A stretch of 33,693 nt of DNA, from positions 1 to 33,693 of the IMG/VR virus record IMGVR_UViG_3300033153_003192; one strand, given 5' to 3'. A model generated the notes under the pieces. The model saw nothing but the letters and a program-made list of their open reading frames with translations. It was not told where the DNA came from and ran no database searches. This stretch comes from a virus. The translations under genes were made by a program, and so were the position numbers. Below are positions 13,917-19,632 of the stretch, piece after piece. Every line of letters starts with the position of its first letter. Within the stretch, counting starts at the first letter, position 1.

Positions 13917-14218
13917 GAGTTCACAGAGCAATAATGCAAAATAACAAAATCAGCGAAAAGAACATCTTAGCTATTCAGAATAAAGCCAACAATTTCAAAA
14001 CTGTTACAATCAAAAACATAATGGTTATCGACAACAGAGGATACAAGTGTGCAACTCCGGCTTTTGACCTAAACGACTTAATTATCGCTCAAGCAGAATA
14101 CACAGAAAATTGCAGATCGCAAGTCAAAAAAAGAAATGTTGAGGTTTTAGCAATTCTTAGAAAGCTTAGAGATGATTTGATTGAAAAAGATTTGGTGTTT
14201 AAGAGGGTGCAATTATGA
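13913..14218 (+). CDS. 101-aa protein, function unknown
   Basis: ATG at 13913 overlaps the TGA of the PAPS-reductase-like gene, with an unusually strong AAAGGAGG site just upstream. Basic protein with a beta-rich start (KTVTIKNIMVIDNRGYKCAT) and a helical end (VLAILRKLRDDLIEKDLVF). Coupled on both sides by ATGA overlaps. No recognised family; its tight linkage suggests it could assist the upstream pair, but this is not shown. Confidence 0.6.
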   Translation: MRVHRAIMQNNKISEKNILAIQNKANNFKTVTIKNIMVIDNRGYKCATPAFDLNDLIIAQAEYTENCRSQVKKRNVEVLAILRKLRDDLIEKDLVFKRVQL

Positions 14219-14415
14219 GTAAAAAACAAAATATCCTTACGGATTTAGAATCAGGCAAGTTGGTTAATATGTTCGATGATTTGAAAAGATATGGAACTTC
14301 ATTGCGTTCAAGAATTTCAGAGCTTAGAGCATCAGGGCATACCATAGAAAGCAAAGTTATTGATGATAGCGGAGCTTTGGCTTATTATATGCCAGAAGTT
14401 AAGGATGTAAGATGA
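14215..14415 (+). CDS. 66-aa winged-helix-like DNA-binding protein
   Basis: The centre (YGTSLRSRISELRASGHTIE, about residues 26-45) followed by a short beta wing (SKVIDDSGALAYYMPE) is the pattern of small phage helix-turn-helix proteins (HTH_39 type: 'RIseLr..Gy.Ies...'). ATGA overlaps on both sides put it in the middle of the recombination operon. It may regulate the operon or act as a DNA-binding accessory factor. Confidence 0.55.
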   Translation: MSKKQNILTDLESGKLVNMFDDLKRYGTSLRSRISELRASGHTIESKVIDDSGALAYYMPEVKDVR

Positions 14416-14600
14416 AAACTGCAATAACAAGCGACATTTACGGATATACAGTTTTTGCGAATATTGATGATAGAAAAGGCACGATAAAAGGTCATCAGAT
14501 GATACTATCTAAAGAGCAATTAGAAGCTATAGAACAGATTGTATTGAGTGGAAAGGTGCGAGTGATTGATGAACATACTTACGAGGTATTAGAGAAATGA
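14412..14600 (+). CDS. 62-aa protein, function unknown
   Basis: Small soluble protein with beta segments (YGYTVFANIDDRKGTIKG) and a helix (SKEQLEAIEQIVLSG). Overlaps both neighbours by four bases (ATGA). No recognised family. Position directly before the RusA-like gene suggests co-translation. Confidence 0.58.
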   Translation: MKTAITSDIYGYTVFANIDDRKGTIKGHQMILSKEQLEAIEQIVLSGKVRVIDEHTYEVLEK

Positions 14601-14980
14601 TAATTAATTTAAAACCATTCCCTGCACCAAGACCAAGATTTAGCAAAAGAGGGACATATAACCCATCAGAATACACAAATTATAAAAAAACGTTTCTCCT
14701 ATTAGCAAAAAGACAATGTAAGGCTTACTTTAACGGTGCTATTTGCCTCAAAGTTACTTTCTTTATGCAAATCCCTGCTAGTGAATCAAAAAAGAAGCAG
14801 AGGGAACTTATAGGGCAGTACCATATTAAAAAACCAGATACGGACAATTTAATAAAAACTGTCAAAGATAGTTTAGAGGGAACTTTTTATCATAATGATA
14901 GCCAGATTTGTAAAGTTATTGCTGAAAAAATATACTCTGAAAATCCAAGAGTTGATGTGAACTTATGCGAACTAAAATAA
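14597..14980 (+). CDS. rusA: RusA-type Holliday junction resolvase
   Basis: Dimeric endonuclease that cuts four-way junctions, resolving recombination intermediates before packaging. 127 residues, the usual length. RusA landmarks: N-terminal beta strand with PFPAPRPRFSKRG, the catalytic DTDNLIKTVKDSLEG segment (residues 81-95, with Asp81, Asp83 and Asp91) and HNDSQI (99-104, Asp101). These are the acidic residues expected to bind the metal. It overlaps the genes on either side and completes a recombination set with Erf and the downstream HNH nuclease. Confidence 0.92.
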   Translation: MIINLKPFPAPRPRFSKRGTYNPSEYTNYKKTFLLLAKRQCKAYFNGAICLKVTFFMQIPASESKKKQRELIGQYHIKKPDTDNLIKTVKDSLEGTFYHNDSQICKVIAEKIYSENPRVDVNLCELK

Positions 14981-15357
14981 AACATAACCGATTAAGACCA
15001 AAGCCAAGCCAAAAAAACAAAAAAAAGATAACTAAAGAAGATAAAGATTATTTAGAATGGTTGCAAAATCAAGACTTTGTTTGTTTCGCTTGTGGTAAAC
15101 AAAACGGTATTGAATGGCATCACGTTAAAGAGTATAGCACGGATAGAAAAAATCACAAGAGATTAATCCCTCTTTGTGGTGATGAGTGTCACAGAAACGG
15201 ACAAGAGTTATCAGCACACGGAACACCGAAGAAGTTTAGAGAGGTCTATCCGGTTAAGGCTCAAAATGCTTTTGCTGATAGAATTTATAATTTTTACTTG
15301 AAACATTTAGATCAAGATGAAAGTGAACTTGTTATATTGGTTGAGGAGATGAAATAA
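14965..15357 (+). CDS. HNH nuclease, Ref/DUF968-like
   Basis: 130 residues. Zinc-HNH core: CFACG (about residues 40-44), EWHHVKEYSTDR (about 50-61, the HH of the motif), HKRLIPLCGDECHRNGQEL (about 64-82) and the trailing H of SAHG. This arrangement resembles the RecA-dependent nuclease Ref of phage P1 and DUF968 proteins of lambdoid nin regions. The Lys/Arg-rich N-terminus (residues 1-25) would grip DNA. The start overlaps the RusA end by 16 bases. It is the last gene before the terminator at 15411-15448. Exact family between Ref and DUF968 is not resolved by eye. Confidence 0.75.
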   Translation: MRTKIKHNRLRPKPSQKNKKKITKEDKDYLEWLQNQDFVCFACGKQNGIEWHHVKEYSTDRKNHKRLIPLCGDECHRNGQELSAHGTPKKFREVYPVKAQNAFADRIYNFYLKHLDQDESELVILVEEMK

Positions 15358-15372
15358 CACTTTATTCTAAAC

Positions 15373-15397
15373 CCCTTTACTTTTTAATCTAGTTGAG
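15373..15397 (+). repeat. 25-bp repeat, copy 1 (degenerate promoter?)
   Basis: Matches 23 of 25 bases of 15706-15730. In copy 2 the repeat supplies a TTTACT -35 and 17-base spacer in front of a perfect TATAAT; here the equivalent -10 position (15399-15404) reads CACAAA. Copy 1 therefore looks like a decayed promoter, or the repeat is a protein-binding site that only happens to overlap a promoter in copy 2. Confidence 0.6.
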
Positions 15398-15410
15398 ACA
15401 CAAACATTAT

Positions 15411-15448
15411 AACCGCCCCGTTGAACTTAACGAGGTGGTTGCTTTTTT
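15411..15448 (+). terminator. Intrinsic terminator after the HNH nuclease gene
   Basis: AACCGCCCCGTT (15411-15422), loop GAACTT, AACGAGGTGGTT (15429-15440) form a 12-position stem with one G-U and one mismatch, followed by GCTTTTTT. It is the best terminator in the window and closes the operon that ends at 15357. Confidence 0.78.
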
Positions 15449-15479
15449 AAATAAGCTATAATAACAAAAAGGATAAAAA

Positions 15480-15650
15480 TTGAAAAACGAAATAATCATA
15501 GAAACAGACAGCATTGTTTTTGTATGGAAGCCAGATTCAACGGGAATTGAAGAAATAATACTCCCAGAGATACCTTTAACTGCAATGGTTGAAGATAATG
15601 TTGCTTATAACGCAAAGATTATTCTAACTCCTATTGAAAAAAAAGAATAG
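15480..15650 (+). CDS. 56-aa protein with TTG start, function unknown
   Basis: TTG at 15480 follows AAAAGGATAAAAA, a good ribosome site; no ATG precedes residue 36. Beta-rich, acidic protein (NEIIIETDSIVFVWKPDSTG, later AYNAKIILTPIEKK). It stands alone between the terminator and the next promoter. A TATAAT at 15457-15462 is so close that the leader would be only about ten bases. Function unknown. Confidence 0.5.
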   Translation: MKNEIIIETDSIVFVWKPDSTGIEEIILPEIPLTAMVEDNVAYNAKIILTPIEKKE

Positions 15651-15666
15651 TTTAGATATAATTATT

Positions 15667-15687
15667 GTCTAATCTGATACATTAGAC
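15667..15687. promoter_or_regulatory. Perfect 7-bp inverted repeat, possible operator
   Basis: GTCTAAT (15667-15673) and ATTAGAC (15681-15687) around a 7-base centre, about 25 bases upstream of the -35 of the promoter at 15706-15737. No U-run follows, so a protein-binding palindrome fits better than a terminator. Confidence 0.4.
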
Positions 15688-15705
15688 CTATACGGAACAT
15701 ATTTG

Positions 15706-15737
15706 CCCTTTACTTTTTAATTTAGTTGGGGTATAAT
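15706..15737 (+). promoter_or_regulatory. Strong promoter for the GIY-YIG/replication operon (repeat copy 2)
   Basis: TTTACT (15709-15714), exactly 17 bases, TATAAT (15732-15737): the best sigma70-type promoter seen here. The first 25 bases repeat the sequence at 15373-15397. The start near 15744 gives a leader of about 160 nt, almost all of it able to fold, before the ATG at 15904. Confidence 0.8.
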
Positions 15738-15747
15738 AACAGTTCAA

Positions 15748-15840
15748 GGCGGAGAAAGACCGCCACATAAGCTTTTAGTAAGTAGCACTCCTCTTTGGTC
15801 AGACGGTGCTGCGTACTAAGTGCTTGAGGGAAGTCTGACC
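15748..15840 (+). ncRNA. Structured leader: hairpin plus H-type pseudoknot
   Basis: First a hairpin GGCGG/CCGCC (15748-15752/15760-15764, loop AGAAAGA). Then stem 1 pairs AGTAAGTAGCAC (15777-15788) with GTGCTGCGTACT (15806-15817): 11 of 12 positions, one G-U and one mismatch. Stem 2 pairs GGTCAGAC (15797-15804) with GTCTGACC (15833-15840), eight perfect pairs. The stems interlock as an H-type pseudoknot with loops of 8, 1 and 15 nt, nearly the same design as the RNA at 11419-11491. Both also carry CTTGAGnGAA in or at the end of the third loop. No known RNA class recognised. Confidence 0.58.
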
Positions 15841-15884
15841 GCAAACTCCCACATTAAACAATCATCACTTAAAATTAAACAGCG

Positions 15885-15900
15885 GTAACTTAAAGGTTAC
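15885..15900 (+). promoter_or_regulatory. Hairpin around the ribosome site of the GIY-YIG gene
   Basis: GTAAC (15885-15889) can pair with GTTAC (15896-15900), placing the AAAGG ribosome site partly in the 6-base loop and partly in the stem, four bases before the ATG. It could modulate initiation. Confidence 0.4.
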
Positions 15901-15903
15901 ACA

Positions 15904-16413
15904 ATGACAAACATAATATCTTTTGGAAAAAAAGAAGAACAAAAGCAGTTGTATTTTCAAATAGCAGATTGCTTTAAATCCTATAAAGAAACATACGAGG
16001 CAGATAAGGTTCAAGGACTTTACGCTATTTATAAAGAAGATATATGTCTTTATGTGGGACAATCTTCAAATCTGCCTAGCAGAATAGCAACCCACCTAAA
16101 AGGGAAATATAAAACCTGCGAAAAAATTGAAATTTTTGTAGATACTGAAGAGATGGGAAATCTGATTGCCTATGAAAAACAATTAATTCAAAAGCTCAAA
16201 CCTATCGAAAATGTTTTGGTTGATTTTTCAGAACAAATAGACATTGAATATAACCCTTGTTACGATAATGCTGAATTTATTTTAATAAACAGCAAAAATA
16301 ACTTAACAATGTTTTATGATTTTCACATAAATTTGTACACAGATGAATATTTATTAAAACATCTAAAGAGTGAGATTGAAAATGTTGAAAAGTTTAAAGA
16401 AGAGGAAAAATAA
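15904..16413 (+). CDS. GIY-YIG nuclease-like protein
   Basis: 169 residues with a GIY-YIG domain at about residues 36-105: GLYAIYKEDICLYVGQ (38-53, holding the two signature tyrosines), Arg60 in SNLPSRI, and Glu91 in AYEKQLIQKLKP, the residues expected in the active site. The C-terminal roughly 60 residues are a separate mixed domain of unknown type. Free-standing phage GIY-YIG proteins can be homing endonucleases, host-DNA-degrading enzymes or exclusion factors. Here it heads the replication operon behind a long structured leader, which argues for a regulated, possibly toxic activity. It overlaps the next gene by one base. Confidence 0.82.
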   Translation: MTNIISFGKKEEQKQLYFQIADCFKSYKETYEADKVQGLYAIYKEDICLYVGQSSNLPSRIATHLKGKYKTCEKIEIFVDTEEMGNLIAYEKQLIQKLKPIENVLVDFSEQIDIEYNPCYDNAEFILINSKNNLTMFYDFHINLYTDEYLLKHLKSEIENVEKFKEEEK

Positions 16414-17183
16414 TGAGTTTTTCCGATGAACAACTTTTAAACCTAGTTAATAATACAATTTTAACAAAATCAGAGTTTGAATTAAAAGATTTTACTGGAG
16501 GTGGTGTTCAAATTACTAGCACTCACAATCATAAAATTATTAAATATAAAATCTACCTTACTTTTGGATATGATGAAAAACGAAACAGTAGAAGCTATAA
16601 AGAAGACATAGATGAGGATATTTCTTTTATATGGCAAAAGGCAATACTACTAAAAGTTAAATCAATGCAAGTTCTTAAAACTGGCAGTTCATTATCAGAT
16701 TTGAATAAATTGATGAACACAGATAATAAGATAGAAGATAGTGATATAGAGATAATAGATAGTGATAAGGAGTGTAACGACATCATACTGACTTCGTTAC
16801 GAACTCCTAAAGAAAACAAATCACTAAAAGTTTTAACGGTTGAAAAATTAGCAGAGTATGGTAATATTAACATTGGTGCTTTTAATGAATGGGTAGACCA
16901 TAAAAAATATAAAACTATCTCGCCTATAACAAAACTTTTAAATATGTTTACTAAATATACACTACAGCAACAACAAGAAATGGTAGACAAAGCAATTATG
17001 AATGGGTGGAAAGGTTTAGTCGAGCCTAAGACACAAGCTCAACCACTTCAAAGCTTTAAACAGCAAGACAAACAAACAACAGATAATGCCATAGATGCTT
17101 TTTTAGATGCAAGAGAAAACGGCTTTGACTTACGAAATGTAAACAGCGAGACTGTACAAGATGCGGAGGTAATAGAGGGATGA
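16413..17183 (+). CDS. Replication-organiser-like protein
   Basis: 256 residues. The first 110 are unassigned beta/alpha sequence (KIIKYKIYLTFGYDEKRNSR and on). Around residues 160-205 the pattern AFNEWVDHKKYKTISPITKL, then QQQQEMVDKAIMNGWKGL, matches the C-terminal region of many phage O/gp18-type replication proteins ('feeW..yk........q..~id.aI.nGWkGl'). The tail is Gln/Asp rich and disordered. In P22 and lambda the O/gp18 protein binds an origin inside its own gene; an imperfect inverted repeat at 16769-16807 is noted separately. No helicase or primase motif is present, so the host replisome would be recruited. Confidence 0.6.
   Translation: MSFSDEQLLNLVNNTILTKSEFELKDFTGGGVQITSTHNHKIIKYKIYLTFGYDEKRNSRSYKEDIDEDISFIWQKAILLKVKSMQVLKTGSSLSDLNKLMNTDNKIEDSDIEIIDSDKECNDIILTSLRTPKENKSLKVLTVEKLAEYGNINIGAFNEWVDHKKYKTISPITKLLNMFTKYTLQQQQEMVDKAIMNGWKGLVEPKTQAQPLQSFKQQDKQTTDNAIDAFLDARENGFDLRNVNSETVQDAEVIEG
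16769..16807. other. Imperfect inverted repeat inside the replication gene, origin candidate
   Basis: GGAGTGTAACGA (16769-16780) and TCGTTACGAACTCC (16794-16807) are inverted apart from two extra bases. It lies in AT-rich sequence within the replication-organiser-like gene, where lambdoid phages keep their origin. No repeated iterons were found, so this is weak. Confidence 0.25.
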
Positions 17184-17377
17184 GTAAATATTATATGACG
17201 AGTTTAAATGGTTTAGTGTACGAGCTAAGAGCCAAGCTACTTGATGTTGAAATGACGGACATTCAAAGAAAAGAAACAGATAAGATAATGAAAGAAATGC
17301 TCAAAAAAATAAAAAATCAAGATGATTCATTGCACGATATTGCTCAAGACATAGAAAATCTAAGAGGCGAACTATGA
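17180..17377 (+). CDS. 65-aa helical protein, function unknown
   Basis: Helical, charged protein (LVYELRAKLLDVEMTDIQRK and a second Lys-rich helix), ending with an acidic helix. Overlaps both neighbours by four bases (ATGA), so it is translated with the replication-organiser-like gene. No recognised domain. Confidence 0.58.
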   Translation: MSKYYMTSLNGLVYELRAKLLDVEMTDIQRKETDKIMKEMLKKIKNQDDSLHDIAQDIENLRGEL

Positions 17378-17913
17378 ATAGTCTATCAAGAAACGAACTA
17401 ATCAAAGCATTAGTCAAAGGACTCAAGCTTGACGATAACATCTTCAACTATCAATCAGTAGCAGAAGAAACAGAGATGATCAAAGATTGTGATTTTGTGG
17501 ACTTTTACAAAGCTATTATGAGAGAAAACACCTATGGGAACGGACTTCAAGCTATTATGAAAGTTGTTGATCAATTTAAACCTGCAAATGTTGATTTGGT
17601 TGAAGTTAAAGCTAAAGAGCTAATTGAAATGTGCCACGGGATCAATAAAAAAGTTTTCGATGATGCAAAAATGAGCGGAAGAACTTTTGACGACCAGATG
17701 GCTGGAACTGTTTTTAAAGGAATTAGTGATAGTGATATGGCGATTCTGAATCAAGTTAAGCCCTATACAGACCACAAACAGCTATTTGGTAACATAAATC
17801 TATACGCAACGAGTTTAGAGCAGTTGAGAGCGTTTAAAAATGCGGTGGAATATTCGCAAAGTTACTCAGGTGCTATCGAGAATAGCAGAGTTAAAAAATT
17901 AATTAGTCAGTAA
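17374..17913 (+). CDS. 179-aa protein in the replication operon, function unknown
   Basis: Mostly helical, soluble protein. Segments such as CDFVDFYKAIMRENTYGNGL (about 45-64) and the C-terminal PYTDHKQLFGNINLYATSLE followed by QLRAFKNAV give it a repeated helical look. No Walker motif, zinc finger or nuclease motif is visible, so it is not an obvious ATPase loader. Its coupling to the replication-organiser-like gene makes a replication accessory role the first guess, comparable to the place of P or gp12 in lambdoid phages, but nothing in the sequence confirms that. Confidence 0.6.
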   Translation: MNSLSRNELIKALVKGLKLDDNIFNYQSVAEETEMIKDCDFVDFYKAIMRENTYGNGLQAIMKVVDQFKPANVDLVEVKAKELIEMCHGINKKVFDDAKMSGRTFDDQMAGTVFKGISDSDMAILNQVKPYTDHKQLFGNINLYATSLEQLRAFKNAVEYSQSYSGAIENSRVKKLISQ

Positions 17914-17949
17914 AGAGATTAGTTATTAAATGATAAAGAGGTGAGTGAG

Positions 17950-18300
17950 ATGAGTAGAAGTAAAACAGATATTATAAATGCAATGTGTATGACGTTTAGA
18001 CACGACTATGGATTAATGGAAGAAAAAGAAAAAGCTTCATTATTTAGAAGTATGAAGCAAATTTTCGAGAATGATATTGAACGAGAATGTATGATGCAAT
18101 CTGATTTAGATGACTATGATGAAAGAGTGGATGAATTAGAAGAAGAGTTGTCCAAAGAAAAAGACTTACACGCTTTGACTAGAAACAGATTTAAAGAAGC
18201 TGAAGAGTATATAGAAAAACTCAAAAAAGATAGAGATTATTGGAAAAAATCTTTTAACAAACAAGTAGAGGCTTCAAGAAATAACACCTCAACAACGTAA
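17950..18300 (+). CDS. Coiled-coil protein, function unknown
   Basis: 116 residues from the ATG at 17950, for which GAGG at 17938-17941 is well spaced; a GTG nine bases upstream is less likely. The N-terminal 50 residues form a compact helical region with several Met; from about residue 55 on there is a long acidic then basic coiled coil (DDYDERVDELEEELSKEKDL). No family recognised. Confidence 0.6.
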   Translation: MSRSKTDIINAMCMTFRHDYGLMEEKEKASLFRSMKQIFENDIERECMMQSDLDDYDERVDELEEELSKEKDLHALTRNRFKEAEEYIEKLKKDRDYWKKSFNKQVEASRNNTSTT

Positions 18301-18331
18301 AAAACAAAGTCGGCTTAAAAAAGTCCAAAAG

Positions 18332-18394
18332 ATGAACAGATATAGAATAAAAGTTCATCAAGAGTATGTTAGATCACAGAGGAGTGAGGGATGA
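18332..18394 (+). CDS. 20-aa basic micropeptide
   Basis: ATG at 18332; its TGA overlaps the next ATG (ATGA). MNRYRIKVHQEYVRSQRSEG is soluble and basic. Support comes only from overlap with the next gene; the ribosome site is weak. Confidence 0.3.
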   Translation: MNRYRIKVHQEYVRSQRSEG

Positions 18395-18651
18395 AAAAAG
18401 AAGATATCATTAACAAAATGAATCATTTAGAGGAAACCTATGCAGACGAAGAAACGGACAGGCTATATAAGGCTTTGCCTGAATCAAGATATGAAGCAAT
18501 TGCGGATTTTATTATGGAGCATTTTGAATCAAAGACTTGTGAGAATTGTAAAAGTTTATCTTGGTGTGATATTTGGAAACTTGTAGAAGACGATTGTGAG
18601 CCAAATGATTTTTATTGTAAAGATTTTCAACAAAAGAGGAGCGAGAAATGA
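18391..18651 (+). CDS. Cys-rich 86-aa protein, likely zinc-binding
   Basis: N-terminal helical half (KKEDIINKMNHLEETYADEE), then CENCKSLSWCDIWKLVEDD and CEPNDFYCKDF (about residues 50-80). The C-x2-C, C, C, C spacing with a final 'fyCkdf' is common in small phage zinc proteins. AGGAGTGAGGG precedes the ATG. It overlaps the next gene by four bases. Precise role unknown. Confidence 0.62.
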   Translation: MKKEDIINKMNHLEETYADEETDRLYKALPESRYEAIADFIMEHFESKTCENCKSLSWCDIWKLVEDDCEPNDFYCKDFQQKRSEK

Positions 18652-18770
18652 AAGTTTGGATAACTGATTTAACAGAGTATTTAAAAAGATACACAAATTG
18701 CGGAATGTTAAAAATTGAAAAAGATGAGCTTACTAGAATCATAAATGAACTAGAAGAAGTTAAAAAATAG
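18648..18770 (+). CDS. 40-aa helical peptide, function unknown
   Basis: Coupled to the previous gene (ATGA), with GAGGAGCGAG upstream of the ATG. Soluble helices (WITDLTEYLKRYTNCG, then LTRIINELEEVKK). No family recognised. Confidence 0.5.
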   Translation: MKVWITDLTEYLKRYTNCGMLKIEKDELTRIINELEEVKK

Positions 18771-18795
18771 TTCTTTACTATATAAAGGAGAGAAG

Positions 18796-19023
18796 ATGGA
18801 TGATGTGCTTAAAGATGGATTGTTGTCTATGCTTAATGACGAACTACTAAGTATTAGGAAAAAGAAGAGTGTCACATATGAAAAAATGGTTAAAGGTTTA
18901 GAAAAAATAATAGAACTACAAAAAAATATTACTGAACAAGATGAATCAAAAATACAGACTCTTGAAAAACTGGTAAAGAGCCAAGACGAGTATATAGAGA
19001 TGCTAAAACTAAAAATAGTATAG
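18796..19023 (+). CDS. 75-aa coiled-coil protein, function unknown
   Basis: Strong AAAGGAGAGAAG site before the ATG. Nearly the whole protein is an amphipathic helix with Leu/Ile heptads (LEKIIELQKNITEQDESKIQ, then a second helix LEKLVKSQDEYIEMLKLK). It may oligomerise. No recognised family. Confidence 0.58.
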   Translation: MDDVLKDGLLSMLNDELLSIRKKKSVTYEKMVKGLEKIIELQKNITEQDESKIQTLEKLVKSQDEYIEMLKLKIV

Positions 19024-19047
19024 ATAACTATACTGAAAAGGAAAATG

Positions 19048-19188
19048 ATGAAATGCGATGAAGAAGATTTAAAATATTGTTATATGCTACTTGCCGGAGC
19101 AGGTGCTATTGTTGCAGGTGCTGTGTTTTGTTTAACTGTATATTGGGATGGTGGGATTGATTCTTTACTTCAAATCCCTATGTTTTAG
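19048..19188 (+). CDS. 46-aa single-pass membrane peptide
   Basis: The ATG at 19048 has better spacing to AAGGA than the ATG at 19045. Acidic N-terminus (MKCDEEDLKYCYM), one Gly/Ala-rich hydrophobic helix (LLAGAGAIVAGAVFCLTVYW) and a short tail. It is the last rightward gene, and its end overlaps the end of the convergent M15 peptidase gene by 11 bases. Gly/Ala-rich helices of this kind occur in small holins, but no lysis partner is on this strand. Confidence 0.5.
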   Translation: MKCDEEDLKYCYMLLAGAGAIVAGAVFCLTVYWDGGIDSLLQIPMF

Positions 19189-19492
19189 GCTGAAATTCAA
19201 TATGATAATGGTCTTTTTCTAAAACTACATCGTATTGATCCCCTAATGCTTCTTTTAGTTTAGTTTTAATGGTCTTTTGTTCGTTAGGTGGAATATGACG
19301 AGTTCTTAAGTCAATTGCATTCCCGATATAGTGTAGGCTTCCTGTGCTATGTTTACCGCCTGTAGCTTCTGTTAGTACACAATCATACCCTGAGCTTGAT
19401 AGAATGTCGTTTGCGATAATAAGGGCTAGTAGTGCCTCTGTTCTTAACCCGTTGACTTTAGCTCCGCTTTGCCCTGATTTAATGCTTAACAT
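19178..19492 (-). CDS. M15-family peptidase, probable endolysin
   Basis: 104 residues. Zinc-peptidase M15 landmarks: HSTGSLHYIGNAIDLRT (48-64) with His54 and Asp61 as metal ligands, and a C-terminal DHYHIEF (94-100) with His97 as third ligand and the preceding Glu92/Asp94 region near the catalytic site. M15 members cut D-Ala-D-Ala or L-Ala-D-Glu bonds in peptidoglycan, so this is the likely cell-wall lytic enzyme. No signal sequence, so release needs a holin. It starts on the stop of the 46-aa membrane peptide (TAATG) at the end of the leftward block. It is short for the family and lacks a separate wall-binding domain. Confidence 0.85.
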   Translation of the reverse strand: MLSIKSGQSGAKVNGLRTEALLALIIANDILSSSGYDCVLTEATGGKHSTGSLHYIGNAIDLRTRHIPPNEQKTIKTKLKEALGDQYDVVLEKDHYHIEFQPKT

Positions 19493-19632
19493 TACTTCTC
19501 CCTTACTATAGTATCATTGTCATCTGCAAAGTCTAGTATATTAATGCCGTACTTTTCATCAATATAAACATTTCTTATTGCTAAAACAAGAGCAATTAGC
19601 AATCCAATTAAAGTTATTTCCGCTTTTCTCAC
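19492..19632 (-). CDS. 46-aa membrane peptide in the lysis region, holin or spanin candidate
   Basis: GTG start at 19630-19632, overlapping the stop of the DUF1353 gene (GTGA), with GGATAAGAA upstream. It has a short basic N-terminus (MRKAE), one hydrophobic helix (ITLIGLLIALVLAIRNVYI) and an acidic tail. Its stop overlaps the ATG of the M15 peptidase. Place and shape suit a one-helix holin or a small spanin subunit; sequence alone cannot tell. Confidence 0.55.
   Translation of the reverse strand: MRKAEITLIGLLIALVLAIRNVYIDEKYGINILDFADDNDTIVREK

Noticed and set aside
15748-15903. Type III toxin-antitoxin RNA (ToxI-like)
   Set aside because: Pseudoknots suggested it, but there are no tandem 34-40-nt repeats and the downstream gene is a GIY-YIG protein, not a ToxN-like nuclease.
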